This document shows positions 10,340 to 22,715 of a stretch of DNA of 64,000 bases, one piece after another. Numbering within the stretch: position 1 is the stretch's first letter; the number at the start of each line of letters is the position of its first letter. The stretch is from Castor canadensis (taxonomy: Eukaryota > Chordata > Mammalia > Rodentia > Castoridae). The stretch covers positions 29,673,501-29,737,500 of the forward strand of contig NC_133389.1 of NCBI RefSeq assembly GCF_047511655.1. Reading direction: 5' to 3'. The position numbers and the translations under genes are program-made. The notes beneath the pieces were generated by a model. That model saw only the letters and a program-made list of their open reading frames with translations. It ran no database searches and had not been told where the DNA came from.

Positions 10340-10545
10340 GAGAGTGGTTAAAGTGCAAAGTCTAAAATCAGATTGCCTGGCTTCTCATCCTGGCTCTGAC
10401 ATTGACTAGCTTGGGTGAGTTCTTCAATTCTTGATTTCAACATCTATAAAATAAGCATAATGACAGCAACCTTTCTCCTAGGATTAACAGGAGAACCAGA
10501 TGGGTTAATACTGGTAAAGTACATAGACTAGTGCCTGCCTATTTA
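10340..10545 (+). repeat. MIR (ancient tRNA-derived SINE)
   Basis: Degenerate match to the MIR core: 'gattgcctggcttctcatcctggctctgacattgac' region, 'catctataaaataagcataatgacagc' and 'agtgcctg' in order. Confidence 0.75.
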
Positions 10546-10879
10546 GCTCTTAGTTCTTTTCCCTTTACTTGCCCATCTCTCCTGGCCTGTCACCTCTTTC
10601 CCTCCAGTTACCATTTCTGGTTGTCTTACTTAATTCAGTTAGTGTGAATTATCCCATAGCATAGAACATCCAGGAGAAAAAAGCAGTCATCAAAGAACAG
10701 ACCAACAATGTAAACCTAGGGAAATCATGAGTCTACCTAATAATTGTACTCTTTATTTTCACACATCAGAGAAACCCAACAGACAGATGCCCACATTCTC
10801 CAATATACCAGTATCTACCCATGCACAAGCCTTCTGCTAAGAAGGAATTGCTGTGGATTAGGAGGAAGAGTTGTTTATT

Positions 10880-10882
<3 letters not shown>

Positions 10883-10921
<39 letters not shown>

Positions 10922-10988
10922 TGGGGATTGAACCCATGGCCTTAACATGCTAGGCTACTGCTCTGTCACTGAACTACATCCCCAGCCC
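10883..10988 (-). mobile_element. Classic ID SINE with (CT)n tail
   Basis: Reads 'ctggggattgaacccatgg...gaactacatccccagccc', the canonical ID form rather than the lineage variant. Its tail has become (CT)18 at 10883-10919. Confidence 0.85.
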
Positions 10989-11016
10989 CTTGGAGATGAA
11001 ATGAAAATCTTGACTT

Positions 11017-11109
11017 TTTATTTATTTATTTTGGTGGCACTGGAGTTTGAACATGGCCTCATACTTGCTAGGCAGGCACTCTTACCACTTGAGCCACTCC
11101 ACCAGCCCA
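11017..11109 (-). mobile_element. ID-like SINE
   Basis: T-rich start, 'ggcactggagtttgaacatggcc', then 'gagccactccaccagccc'. Confidence 0.88.
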
Positions 11110-11334
11110 AGACTTTTATTTTTAATGAAACCTTGAACAAGCACCTAACTCCTCATCCTCAACACACCTATCTCTCTTATGGGAATAAAAATACCCCCAT
11201 CATATCTACTTTATAGGTTTATTTTAGGGACCGAATGAGAAGATAGTGACAGTGTAAATGATACGGAGAATTCTGGAAGTATAAATACAGTGGTGTCTAC
11301 AAGAATAAGACGAGATTATGATCTTACCAATTAT

Positions 11335-11450
11335 CACTTTATGAATGAGGAAAGTGAGGCTCAGAAACAGCGTTGTGATCAAGGTCACAATCATATGTAC
11401 CTGAGTTAGAGCTAGAATCCTTATTTCTTCTGGTGTAACCTACCTCCCAG
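11335..11450 (-). repeat. MIR fragment
   Basis: 'aatgaggaaagtgaggctcagaaac...aaggtcacaatc' matches the reverse complement of the MIR 3' half. Confidence 0.6.
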
Positions 11451-11834
11451 GTTTTTTCCATTGCATTAGGATGACTGTTTTCTCCTCTCGCCACCCCCCA
11501 TTAATTAAAGTCGATAGATATTAAAGAAAGCAGATTTCTAAGAGAAAGATTTGTAGAAATCTTTGAGGGGAGGGTTTCCTTTGTATGTTCTTTCCATCCC
11601 TCACTGAAATCCATACCTAGCACATGTTTGCAAGCTTAGCTGTGAGACTGAAGAAAGGTGAAGGTCAATCTATACTTTCTGATCCAAAATAGGAGAAGAT
11701 GACCCTATGATAGAGGTAGCACACTGGTCCCTGCCTCACACTTGACTCCTCACTCTCTTCCGGCTCCACCACGGTCATCTACAGAAAGGTCCATTATCAG
11801 AAGTATCTGTTTTGAGAGTGATTCCTTTAAAGAC

Positions 11835-12057
11835 TGTTTTGGTTTGGATATAAAATGTTCCCCAAAGGCACATGTATGTGTCGAAGGCTTGTTCCGCATC
11901 TGGTGGTGCTATTGAGCGGTGACTGGATCATGAGGACACTAACCTCATCAATGAATTAATCCATAGCTGAACGGGCTCTTAGCAGGTAGGATCTAGTTGG
12001 AAGAATTAGATCACTTTGGGTGGGGAAATCTTGTCCGCGCGCCCCCTCCCCATTTCA

Positions 12058-12096
<39 letters not shown>

Positions 12097-12325
12097 GTGC
12101 CTCTCTCTTTCTCTCTCTCTGCTTCCTGACTGCCATGAGGTGAGCAGCTGGGCTCCTGCACTCTACCACATAATAGCTCACCACCATGAGGTTCTTGCTC
12201 ACCTTGGGCCCAAAAACAATGGAACAGCCAATGGTGGACTGAAACAATGATCCAAAGTAACTCTTTCCTCTTTTAAATTGGTTTTCTCAAGTATTTTGTC
12301 ACAGAAACAAAAAGCTACCACAGAA
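11835..12325 (+). mobile_element. MaLR-type LTR with internal (CT)n
   Basis: Starts 'gttttggtttggatataaaatg', continues with 'ggtggtgctattg...gactggatcatgagg', 'gcttcctgactgccatgaggtgagcagct' and ends near 'ttttgtcacagaaacaaaaagct'. This matches the general layout of old mammalian MaLR solo LTRs. The (CT)n at 12057-12121 is an expansion of a CT run that this family carries. Exact subfamily not determined. Confidence 0.7.
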
Positions 12326-14120
12326 CCCAACATCAGATCCAGGCTACGATGATTACCCTTGAATCAACAAATGAAAACGAATCTATCACATTAACTATGT
12401 AGACATCAAAATTTTCCAAGCCTGATGACAGAATTCCTGCTCTTCTCCATGTTGTATTGGCATCAGTAGAGACAGCTTTCAAAATCTGTGCAAACCAGCT
12501 GTGCTTCAATCAATGAACCCTCCGTGACTGGTGTCACAATGGCCCTGTGCTGAACATGACTGGGATACTAGAGGCAGCCTGCACGGAAAGAAGGTCAGCC
12601 CCAGGCACTGGCTGTCCAGTGGGGGGTCAGGCCATAAACACAAGAAAACAAGAGCAATCAGAAGAGGTGAGAGTGGGCTTGAATCCTCAAGAAATCCTAT
12701 GGCTCAGTCAGGATGACATGAGGATGCTAAACTGTGCATCCATTTGCATCCATTTGGAACAGGCTAAGAAAATGAGGGAGGCATTGGGTCAAGGAAGCAA
12801 AACATGAACAAAAAGGTCCAGAAGTGAAAGTAGAAGAAAGAGGAGTGGGAGAGGGAGGAAGGGGAGGAGAGGGGAAGAAAGGTAGATGAGGAGGGGGGAA
12901 GCTGGAGTAAGCTGTAGGAAGTACCTCAATGTCCTCAGGTTGAATTGGAGACCTAAGACATGGAATGGTTAGGAGCAGAAAGTGCTAGACCATTTACTTC
13001 TTCATCCCATGTGTACCAGGAAGTGCCAAGAATGCAAGCTGGGTGAAGCATTTTAGCCCTCACACAGGACACAAGTATGGGACAACAGGACATGACCAGG
13101 TATCGAGGGTTCACAATCTCCCTCTCCGATATCATAGGAAAATTATCTGCACACCCAGCTTCCCAGGAGAAATGCTGGATACCCCAGATCCCCTGGCAGT
13201 GAGACGGGTCTAATGCTGACATCCTGAGGAAAGGGATAGAAATAGAAGTTTTGGAGGGTGGCTTTCTTAGAATATAAACTTCACCTGCGAGGATGCTAGG
13301 AATTGATAAATAAAGAGAAAGAATCAAGCATAATTTTATCTTTCTTGTACAAACTCCATTATGTTAAGTTAATAAGATATTTAATGAGGAGAAATTTTTC
13401 TTTACAGAAGTATTGGCTAATAAATGGAGAAGAAACGACACAATGAGAATGTCATCTTAATGAAGTAATGTTTCCTGGCAGTGACCTTCAATGGTTTCTA
13501 CCATCACCAAAAGAGAGGCAATAAACCATGATGTGTTCCCTGATCAAATCTGCCACTACCTTGACGTAAGTCTTTCCAGAAAGTGACACCTGGACCTCAT
13601 CAACCCTCTCGGTAATACCAATTCATAGGAAGCACAGAAAACAGAGAAATGTATTAAAAGACATTTGGGGTATATAGTTAGAAAATATGTACAATACAAA
13701 TTGAACAGGACAAGCCAAACATTTTCTTCAAAAAACTAAATTATCAGGTGAAAGAAGGAGATGGAGGGGAAGCCTGCAGAGTCATAAGATATCTGTCAGC
13801 CAAGTGCAATGCTTAGACTTTTATGAAATGTGATTCAAATAAATAAGCTATAAAGTTAATTGAAGAAATGGAAACACTCCCTCAATCTCCAGGCTACTAA
13901 TCTCCAGGCTACTAAGACATCGTCTTATTTTAGATGGGATGATAATGTTGTCATGATGTCATCTTATATTTACAGATGCTTTCTAGGTGGTATTAGATGA
14001 TGTCTAGAAGGTTCTTCATTCTCTGAGGAGGACGGATAGATGAAAGCATACTCCTGTAGATCAGCGTTGACTTGGTAATTGTGGGAACGGGACAAAAGAT
14101 ACATGAAAGTCCATTATGTT
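12326..14120. other. Intergenic, no gene seen
   Basis: Unrecognised sequence with a GGA-rich simple repeat at about 12828-12900. A short tandem duplication (atctccaggctacta, twice) lies near 13885-13915. No coding or RNA feature recognised. Confidence 0.5.
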
Positions 14121-14127
14121 GGGTTGG

Positions 14128-14364
14128 TTTTTTTTTCCTACTTTTTTTGTTTGTTTTTGGTGAGACTGAGGTTTGAACTCAAAGTTTCACATGTACCAAG
14201 CAGGTACCCTGCCACTTGAGCCATGCCTCCAGCCCATTTTGCTCTGGTTATTTTGGAGATAGGGTCTCATGAACTATCTGCCCAGGCTGGCCTCAAACCA
14301 CTATCCTCCTGATCTCAGTCTCCCAAGTAGCAAGGATTACAGATGTGAGCCACTTGTGCCTGGA
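14128..14364 (-). mobile_element. Dimeric B1-like + ID-like SINE
   Basis: Antisense ID-like monomer ending 'gagccatgcctccagccc', then the B1-like monomer ending 'gtgagccacttgtgcctgg'. Confidence 0.88.
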
Positions 14365-14694
14365 TATTTTTTTCTAATTATATTTTCTATTTATACTTAT
14401 ATTTATGTTTGAAATTTTTCAAAAGTAAAATTAAAGAACCAAAAAGGACAGTTATCACCCATCCTTGCATTCTGCAGACACTCAAAAAGCTATGTTCTCT
14501 GGGGAGCACTGGAAGTTAGAGCATTTTAGAGTGAATTGTCAGGAAAAATAATCTGCTATCCATGCACAAAATGAAAGAGAGAGACCGTGGATTGCTTCTG
14601 GGCTGGAATCAATCAGGTACAGTTGAAAGTCAGGCTTTGATCCTAAGTGCAGGGGTGTAAAGGAGGAACAGAAGACAGAAGACACACCTGAAAT

Positions 14695-14755
14695 TCTTTT
14701 TTTTGACAGTTCTGGGGTTTTGAACTCAGTGCTTTACCACTTGAGCCACACTCCA
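14695..14755 (-). mobile_element. ID-like SINE, internally deleted
   Basis: T run, 'ttctggggttttgaactcag', then directly 'accacttgagccacac'. The middle is missing. Confidence 0.7.
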
Positions 14756-14809
14756 ATTCCTACAGGCACTGTTTTTCCAATGACAAGAAATGATTCCAAA
14801 ATGATTCCA

Positions 14810-14912
14810 GGGCCGGAGGCATGACTCAAGTGGTAGAGGGCCTGCCTAGCACGTGTGAAGACGTGTGAAGACCTGGGTTCATTCCCCAGTACCACACGAA
14901 AGATAAATAAAT
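14810..14912 (+). mobile_element. ID-like SINE with internal duplication
   Basis: 'ggccggaggcatgactcaag...gttcattccccagtacc' with acgtgtgaag duplicated in the middle, then A-rich tail. Confidence 0.85.
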
Positions 14913-15029
14913 ATGTATATATTCTAAAGGTGTTTCCAAATCCATCTGCTCCTACATGCAAACTGACATGCAAACTGACATTCTGAAGAATCTCACGCAT
15001 TCCTCTCTGAAAGGCAAACTTTCTTCTTT

Positions 15030-15230
15030 TATTGTCTTTTGTTTATTTATTTACTTTTAGCAAGCACTGGGGTTTGAACACAGGGCCTCATGCTTGCTGG
15101 GCAGGCAGTCTTACCACTTAAGCCACTCAGTCAGCCCTTTTTTTATGATAGGTTTTATCGAACTAGGGTCTCATGAACTATTTGCCTGGGGTTAGCTTCG
15201 AACTATGATCCTCCTGATCTCTGCCTCCCT
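15030..15230 (-). mobile_element. Dimeric B1-like + ID-like SINE (truncated)
   Basis: ID-like half complete ('actggggtttgaacacaggg' to 'gccactcagtcagccc'). B1-like half stops at 'ctctgcctccc'. Confidence 0.85.
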
Positions 15231-15595
15231 TCTTCTTTGAAAGCACAACTTCTGACTTTTAACTGAACGTATACATGGCCACCTGTAATGAAAACTACAT
15301 TTCCCAGACTCCTCTGCAGTCAGGTGTGGCTGTGTGACTAAGTCTGACCAGCAGAATGTAAGCTGAATTTCCTTGGAAGTGTTCTTCAAGGTGAGGGGCT
15401 ATGCCTTTTTTCTTTATCATTTGTACTAACTGGAAGATGGATGTGAGGGCCGGAGTTGGAGCAGTCATATAAAGCAATAAAATGGAAAGCGTAGGCTGAA
15501 GATGGTGAAGGGGCAGGTTTTAAAGATTCTGGGTAGTGAATGATTTCATGAAGCCACACTAACCCCAGACAGTCTCCCTGTGATTTCCTGGGATT

Positions 15596-15695
15596 TTTGT
15601 TTTGTTTTGTTTTTTGGCAGTACTGGGGTTTGGACTCAGGGCTTCATGCTTCCTTAGACAGGCACTCTACCACTTGAGCCACACTGCCAGCCCCC
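15596..15695 (-). mobile_element. ID-like SINE
   Basis: Starts with (TTTTG)n, then 'tactggggtttggactcagg' through 'gagccacactgccagccc'. Confidence 0.88.
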
Positions 15696-16068
15696 TATGA
15701 TTTCTTTAAAAGAGGAAATAATGAAATTTCTGTATCATGGAAGCCATTGGTATTTTGCAGATTTCTCTCACCTGCAGCAAGGTATAAAATCACCACGTGA
15801 CCACTGATTCCTCCCCATGTGGGCACTAGACAGAGATGACATATTTTGACTGTGACACAGACTTTGTTCAGGTTTACGGAAATGATTAAGTTGTAAATTC
15901 CTAAAAAGAGACAGTTCTTTAATGTACGAGGAAAGGCCACCAGGAAGGGGACAGCAAATGTACTCAGTGAATGCGAAGAGCATATTGAAAAGATTAGGTG
16001 GGACAGGATGTGATGATTTACACTTTTCCTGCAGTTAATGGGGACATTGTGATTTTATCTTTATTCTT

Positions 16069-16162
16069 TTGTGTGTGGGGGGGGGAGTGGAACTGGGGCT
16101 TGAACTCAGGGCCTCACGCTTGCTAGGCAGGTGTTCTACCACTTGAGCCACTCCACCAGCCC
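16069..16162 (-). mobile_element. ID-like SINE with target duplication
   Basis: Flanked by ttatctttattctt (16055-16068) and ttatctttgttctt (16163-16176), one mismatch. Confidence 0.9.
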
Positions 16163-16179
16163 TTATCTTTGTTCTTCAG

Positions 16180-17345
16180 CCACCTCCTCCTTGGCTGTTT
16201 GGTGGGTGAGGGTGGCAATGCATGGAGGTAGTAGACACAGGACAATCCCCAGATGCACCATCCTTAGAAGGTAGGTTCTCACGCTGCAGTGTGCATAGGA
16301 ATCAGATGGAGACTCAAGTCCCAGCCCCTGAGATTCTGACTCATGACACCCAGGGCAGAACCCAGGAACCTGCATGTAACAGGCACCACCTCCTCCCAGG
16401 TGAATTTCACACAGATGCTTCAGGGTCCCTTTCAGAAAACCACAGCTCTGAGATCTAGCCTGTCAGCCCAAGGCAAGACTGCCTGGTGCCTGCTTTGCTA
16501 TGCACTGAACACCCAGCACCCAGCACTCAGCACACCACTGGCACTGAGGACTCTCCAATGTCTGTCCATGGCAAGAGCCTCGTGCATCTCTGAGCTGGAG
16601 TGAACTGAAGAATGCCTCCACTTTTCCTGGCTCTGCTGCCCAGGAACCTGCAGATGGAGAACAAACAAAAGTTCTAATCCAACAGGAATTGAGGGTTTTC
16701 TTTTTGACAAAATCAGGCTCGCAGGCCAGCCTTTGATCCTGTTGTGGTTTAGCCTACTTTCAAACTTCACACCTGCGTTTAAGTGGCCCACGGTGAACTC
16801 TGTGTGTTAGAGAGTTGAGTCATCTTTTTGGAAATAGGGCCCGAAGTGTTGGGGGAAGAAGCAAAGTCGGGGCCTGAGACCTGCAGCTGGGATGTTTGCA
16901 GTGCTTCACATCAGTGTGGCTCTTTCCAGTGTCCTCAACCCTCTCACCAGGTGCCCAGTACCTCTCTCTGCCTGTCCTCTGCACAGTGTCCCCTGCACAA
17001 TGGCTCTGCTTGTCCTCTCACAGGTAAAGAGACTGAGGCTCTGAGAGGTTAGGATGCTTTATTCAAGTCAAGGATGCAAGAGTCACCTTGGGTTACACAC
17101 CCAGACTGGCCTCCCAGCCATGGCCACACCACTACATGACACATGCTGATTGTGTGAGGTGCTCTCTGTCCCAACCCTAGAAGCAAGGCTGGCCATCCCA
17201 CACTTGTGAGTATCAGACTCACTTTAGGTGGAACTTGACACCATCTCCTCAACATTCTCACCAAATCAGACATGGTGCCTTAAAATGCCACCAGCCCTTA
17301 ACTCATTGGGTTCAGGCATCATTCTGGGTTTAAAAATGTGACTCT
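16180..17345. other. Intergenic, no gene seen
   Basis: Unique-looking sequence, possibly with old MIR pieces (for example near 17020-17100, 'aaagagactgaggctctgagaggtta'). No exon recognised. Confidence 0.5.
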
Positions 17346-17475
17346 GGAAACTGGGCGTGGTGGAGCACAACTGTAATTCCAGCACTTGGGAGGTAGAAGC
17401 AAGAGGATGGAGAGTTTGAGGCCAGCCTGGGGTACATAGCAAGAACCTGTCTCAAAACAAAACAAAAAAAAGAAA
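17346..17475 (+). mobile_element. B1-like SINE
   Basis: 'ctgggcgtggtggagcacaa', 'taattccagcacttgggagg', 'gaggccagcctggggtacat', then A-rich tail grading into a purine repeat. Confidence 0.9.
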
Positions 17476-17568
17476 GAAAGGAAGGGAAGGAGGGAGGGAG
17501 GTAAGAGGGGAGGAGAGCAAAGGGGAGGGGGGGGAGGGGAGGGGAGGGGAGGGGAGGGGAGGGGAGGT
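17476..17568 (+). repeat. (GAAGG)/(GGGGA)n purine repeat
   Basis: Follows the B1 tail. At least eight GGGGA units at 17528-17567, with many G4 runs able to form a quadruplex on the plus strand. Confidence 0.93.
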
Positions 17569-17569
17569 G

Positions 17570-18400
17570 CCCTGTGAAAAAGCAGTGAGTATTGCAGAAG
17601 CCTTCTGCATGGTCCCCCTTTTGACCTACCAACTTTCTAGAAGAGAGTCTTCCCACCAGAGAGGTCAGTCAGCTCAGCCTCTCTTAGTCACCATGGCAGC
17701 TAAATTGACCTCAGAGCCTTTTGTCTCCCTTGGCCTCTCCTGGGTCCCCTGTCTTCCTGTGAAACCTGAGATTGCACTTCTTTAGGGAGTAACCCGGCCT
17801 GAGGTCAAACCAGAAGCTTTCAGACTCTAGAATTTCAGGTTTGGGCCAAGCAAAGGGGGTGGATCTAAGCAGCCCTCAGAGTTCCAGGAAAGGTCAGTGC
17901 TGACTTGGTCCTGGGGACACACTGGGGAAGGGAAGGAAAGGCTTTAGGCAGGGGGGGCAGAGGGAGGTGGAAAAAGGGCAAAGCCCAGCCAGACCTCCGG
18001 GGATGTCACCCTGCAAGCAGATGTGGTCTCACTTCACCCACAATGTGCTCAGGTTGCCTCATTAGGGATGAATTGATGGCTGATTACCAACAAGAGCTGC
18101 TCCAAACCAAAGCCAGATGGGGAGTGCTTGAATTTAATGAAGGAGAAAATGAGTTGCCATCCACTGAGAGAGCACCTTTGTGGGGGGCCGTGGACCAGGG
18201 ACTCCAAAACCAGAAGAGACTGTTAAAGTCCACCCCCAGCTCCGGAGGAGAATCCCTCACAGTGGCCTCACCCCTTGGCCTTCAAGGCATTCGGTGACAA
18301 GGGGCTTCCTATTTCCCTTGGCTGCCTTTCTGGGTCCACTTGTATATTCAGGGATTCATTCCAGCGTGCACCAGAATTCCTGCTGGTGCCAACACCTGAC
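17570..18400. other. Intergenic, no gene seen
   Basis: GC-moderate sequence with no recognised repeat or exon. Open frames here are short and overlap in several frames. Confidence 0.5.
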
Positions 18401-18405
18401 CCTCA

Positions 18406-18532
18406 GATGATGATGGTGATGGTGATTATTATTATTATTATTATTAAGACAGGGTCTTGCTATGTAGCCCAGGCTAGCCTTGATCTCCTAAGTGCTGGGA
18501 TTACAGGCATGCACTACCACACCCAGAGACAC
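18406..18532 (-). mobile_element. B1-like SINE preceded by (GAT/ATT)n
   Basis: Trinucleotide repeat at 18406-18446, then 'agacagggtcttgctatgtagcccaggctagcc...gctgggattacaggcatgc' in antisense. Confidence 0.9.
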
Positions 18533-19119
18533 TCAGATTCTTAAACCCAGAGCACTCTGCTTCTGGAGAGAGCAGTAAGGGTTGAAGGGCAAGTGAAGTG
18601 CCTTGTCAAGGGTTGGGGGGAGGGGGGTTGTGCATTTATCTCAGATGCTCCTAACAAAGCTGTGAGAGTGAGTGCTACTCCCTGCACAGGCAGGGGGTCA
18701 AAGGAGATCATTTCCTGGCTGGTTACAGCACTGTATTCCTGTAGCAGCAGGAGCCCGTCTTCTTCCCCAAAGTGACCCCACGCCCCTGGGTCTTACTCCT
18801 GGCTGAGGCTCCCATTTCATTACCTGCCTGCTCCTGAAGGCCTTGAACTCTGCTTTCCTGCCTGGTTCAACCCTCTACCAAGAGATCTTCTGAGGTCCAC
18901 ACTGACCCTTGCCCACGCTGACCTTGCCCTCCCCTGGCCCCCAGCAGTTGGCTAAACCATCTGGGTTGCTGATTTGCATGTGTCCTTAAATCCCTCATCC
19001 ACCCTGATACCTGGGGCCTGGACTACAGTGCCTGCTACTTCTGTTGCCCTGCAATGCTTGGAGGGAGGTGCACCTTGTTCTCAACATGGTGATATCTGAG
19101 AGCCTTATGTCGTGGTTCT

Positions 19120-19632
19120 GTTTTGTTTATTGATAATGGTAAAACATACACAATGTAATATGCACTCTTTTAACCATCTTAAGTGTATTTTGCATTAAGT
19201 GCATTCACTTTCAGTCCTTTGTCCTTTGTTGTGTTTTGTTTTTGCAGTACTGGGCTTTAAATTCAAGGTCTTCACCTTGAGCCACTCCACCAGCCCTTTT
19301 TTGTGGTGGGTTTTTTTCAAGATAGGGTCTCATGAACTGTTTGCCTGGGCTGGCTTCAAACCACAATCCTCCTGATCTCTGCTTCCTGAATAGCTAGGAT
19401 TACAGGCATGAGCCACCAGCAACTTTCAGTCCTTTGAGAGTGTCGCATAACCATCACCCCAAACTTTTCATCCCTGAGAGAAACTCTGTAGGTATTCTTT
19501 CTCCTTTCTCTTCATCCTCTGCCAACCTCGAATCTACTTTCTGTCTCTATGAATTTTCTTATTTTGGGTTCCTCATGTATATGTACAATCATAAAATATT
19601 TCTCCTTTTGACTTATTTCCCTTGGCATTACA
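19120..19632 (-). mobile_element. Ancient L1 3' region, split by a SINE
   Basis: 19120-19206 plus 19437-19632 read as the antisense 3' UTR of an old mammalian L1 ('aaaacatacacaatgtaata', 'gcataaccatcacccc', 'tctactttctgtctctatga'). They are separated by the SINE at 19222-19421. Confidence 0.7.
19222..19421 (-). mobile_element. Dimeric SINE inserted in old L1, 15-bp target duplication
   Basis: Flanked by perfect copies of actttcagtcctttg at 19207-19221 and 19422-19436. ID-like part shortened, B1-like part complete to 'ggcatgagccaccagc'. Confidence 0.92.
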
Positions 19633-19815
19633 TCTTTTTTTGTCTGTTTTTGGTGGGATCAGGATTTGAACTCAGGGCTTCAGCATTTGCAAAGCAGGCA
19701 CTCTACTACTTGAGCCGTACCTCCAGTCCATTTTGCTTTGGTTATTTGGAGGTAGAGTCTAATGAACTATTTGCCTGGGCTGGCCTCGAATTGTGATCTT
19801 CCCAATCTCAGCCTA
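19633..19815 (-). mobile_element. Dimeric SINE, 5'-truncated
   Basis: ID-like half ('ggatttgaactcagggcttc' to 'gagccgtacctccagtcc') and most of the B1-like half, ending at 'cccaatctcagcct'. Confidence 0.85.
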
Positions 19816-20199
19816 TTGGATATATATCTAGGAGAGGAATTTCTGAGCCACATGGTAATTCCACATTTAACTTCTTGAGGAATCTCCTGTTTTCTTGAGT
19901 CTTGTTTTTAAATGCTGGGGAAATGTCACCTCCATCTGTGCTCTGGAACCCCCCTGAGCGTGTGAGCAAAGCAGCCCAGTCACATTGGCCTCTGACCACC
20001 TGAGTGCAGACTCCACAAATAAGCAAATGAATCCCTGGTTGTCTGGCTGGTTGCTGATCAGTTTCTCCCTCCCTCTCTCCTCAACTAGTTGACCAACTGA
20101 CCGAACAAACACAGCACCTCTCCCTGTTCTATCTATTGTTTTTGCTCTTAGCTGGAAAAGGGGTGTGACCTATGACCTGTCTACCTGTGAAGGGGTTAG

Positions 20200-20480
20200 G
20201 TGTGGGGTCAGAGATCCAATGCTTACTAGCTACATTACCTTGGAAAAATTCTCTGAGTGTCAGTTTCTTCATCTGCACAATGAGTTGGCGTGTAGATAGA
20301 ATGGTAAGTGCTCCATGCAGTTGACTAGATTGATAGCACTGGGACAAATCCTGCTTAGTCTTGTTCTAGTTGTTGCCTTCCACCTCTTCCTAGTTTGGTT
20401 TTGGATTTCAAATCTAGGACCTAACTCAGTGTGTAGCACAGAGTAGGCACTTGGCAAACATCAAGTGAATAAATTGCTAG
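20200..20480 (+). repeat. MIR fragment
   Basis: 'tgcttactagctacattacc', 'gagtgtcagtttcttcatctg' and 'gtagcacagagtaggcacttgg' occur in MIR order with spacing expanded in the middle. Confidence 0.6.
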
Positions 20481-21800
20481 TTTATCTTCAACTCCAGTGA
20501 GACACAGATTTTTTTCCAGAAACCAAAAGAACCTAAGACCAGAAATATGGTCAGGCTGCTTCAACAGTAATCAACAGAAAACCTTAGTGATGGAGGCTTA
20601 AGCCACAAGTTCATGTACTGCTGGCTTGCCATGTCCACAGAGGGGATAGGTATGATAGCAGGATGAGTTCAGAAGCTCAACAGAGCAGTTGAGTTTCCCT
20701 GTGCTTTCCATCTTTTGACTCCAGTCACCACAGTATATGGGCTTTAATTTTCTGGGTTTTTGTCTCATGGTTGCAAGATTGCTACCCAGTTCGGGCATCA
20801 TACCCTCACACAATAATTTCCAAGTCTTCTCTGTGTGTCTGTCACTGTTATCAGAAAGGACATTCTTCCCCAGAAGTTTCACCACACACATTCCCAACCC
20901 AGATGCATATCCTACGGGCCACAAGCAAGTGGCGATCTCATCCCCTGGTGTCATACCAATCCTGGGGCCAATCCTGACATAGGAAATGCGATTCTTATGA
21001 CCGGCATTGACCACTCATTGAGTGATACTGTCCCTCAGACAGACATAAGCTACAGCCCCAGAGCAAGAGCTGCCAACATGTGGGAGGATCTTATCAGCAA
21101 AGAGGAGCCCTGCCCCACCTCATCACAGGGCTTTGTCCATTGTTCCCAGTTCAGAGCCTCTGGGGTACAGAACCCTCTGTCCACAGTAGGGAGCAGGTAA
21201 GGAGTTTCTAGTACCCAAAACGACTTTCCCTACTCCACCCTCCCTGAGGTGCCACTTCTAAGTGATGCAGTAGAAGTGAGATACATGACAAATTGAAATC
21301 TGAAATGCAATTCACACATAAACTCCCTTATAAATGGAGACCACGTACAGTTAACATTGCACTGTTCTCTCTAAACTTCAGGAACGTTATGAGTTAAATA
21401 GAAATTTGTGGACTGGCCTGAAAAACCAGCCACCATTTATAACTTGGTTTCTATGGGGAAATGTATTCAGAGTTCCAAAAACTGGCTCACATAGAGATTT
21501 CTGGAACACAGCCTGGTGGCAACGTTGAGAACTGTAGGTGGCTTCTCAGTATACCCAATTAACATGGTCACTGCAGGTAGTTAACAGGGTGGGGGTGGGG
21601 GACCCTTGTTCCAGAGCTCTGAAGAAAGCTGTGAAATGCTCTGGGAAACCTTCCTTCTGGAAGCTGGAAGTGACCTAGAGCTGAGGGGACACTTCAAAGG
21701 ACATCTAATCCAGCATGCTACCCAGGGTAACATTTCTGACAGTCTCTGCTTATAAATTCCCAGGCCAAGGCACTCACGCTTCACAACTGTCACTATTCTT
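20481..21800. other. Intergenic, no gene seen
   Basis: No repeat or exon recognised. Opposed open frames at 20598-21014 (minus) and 20835-21200 (plus) overlap and show no recognisable protein. Confidence 0.5.
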
Positions 21801-21809
21801 TCTTCTTTT

Positions 21810-22000
21810 TTTTTTTAATTTATTTTTTGGTGGTACTGGGGTTTGAACTCAGGGCCTCAAGCTTGCTAAGCAGGAGCTCTACCACTTGAGCCACTCCATC
21901 AGCCCTTTTTTTGTGTTGGGTACTTTCAAGATAAGGTCTCATGAACTATGTGCCTGAGCTGAGTAGCTAGGATTACAGGCATGAGCCACCGGCACCCGGC
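21810..22000 (-). mobile_element. Dimeric SINE, B1-like half internally deleted
   Basis: Full ID-like half ('ggtactggggtttgaactca' to 'gagccactccatcagccc'), then a B1-like half jumping from 'gtgcctgagctg' to 'agtagctaggattacaggca'. Confidence 0.9.
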
Positions 22001-22439
22001 TGCTTTTCTTTCTTCTATTCAGCTCAGTTCTGTGCTCCTCTTTCGCCCACAACCCCCAGTGCCACTGCTGTGTTTTCTACTCATCCTTCAAACCTTGCTC
22101 AAGTATCAACATCTCCATGAAGCCTTCCCTGAACACCCATCCTCTTCCACATTAGTTAAAGACTTGGCTGCTGTAACAAATAAGCCACAGATTTTTCAAA
22201 ATACATCTCTCCTTTACAAATAATGGGTGTTCCTGGCTGGCAGGCAAGCAGCATTTCTCACCTGGCAAGTTAGGGTCCTCAGCTCCTGCCAATCTGCCTC
22301 CTCTGGGCAGGTAGCAAGGCGAAGCAGAGAGAAGGAACCCTGTTTCTCGACAACCAACACTTCTTATCTTGAAATGGCCCATTGTTTCTACTCAGTGTCA
22401 TTGGCAAGAGATAGTCATGTGGGTGAAGAATAATTGTCA

Positions 22440-22660
22440 TTAATGTTTACTGGGCATCCACTACACGCCTGGCACTGTTCAGAGAACTTAACACTATGAA
22501 CTCATCAACCCTTTTTCACCCTGTGGTTGAGTCTATCACTATGTATCACAGATGGAGACACTGAGGCAAGTTCTCCGAACTAGGATGTAGAGGAGCTGGG
22601 TGTTATCCTAAATGTGCTGACTGCAGAGATAGACACTTAACCACTGAGCCATCCTGCCCT
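22440..22660 (-). repeat. MIR-type fragment
   Basis: 'gggcatccactacacgcctggcactgttc...gatggagacactgaggcaag...cttaaccactgagcc' follows the antisense layout of MIR/MIR3. Confidence 0.6.
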
Positions 22661-22715
22661 GCAGTGGGACCTGCAAGAGGTCTTCAGTCTTGGGTGCTTT
22701 ATTGTAAGGGGAGCA

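Noticed and set aside
14810..14912. tRNA-like sequences (box A and box B) in many places
   Set aside because: They belong to ID-like SINEs, with no intact cloverleaf and with SINE tails; no genuine tRNA gene was found.
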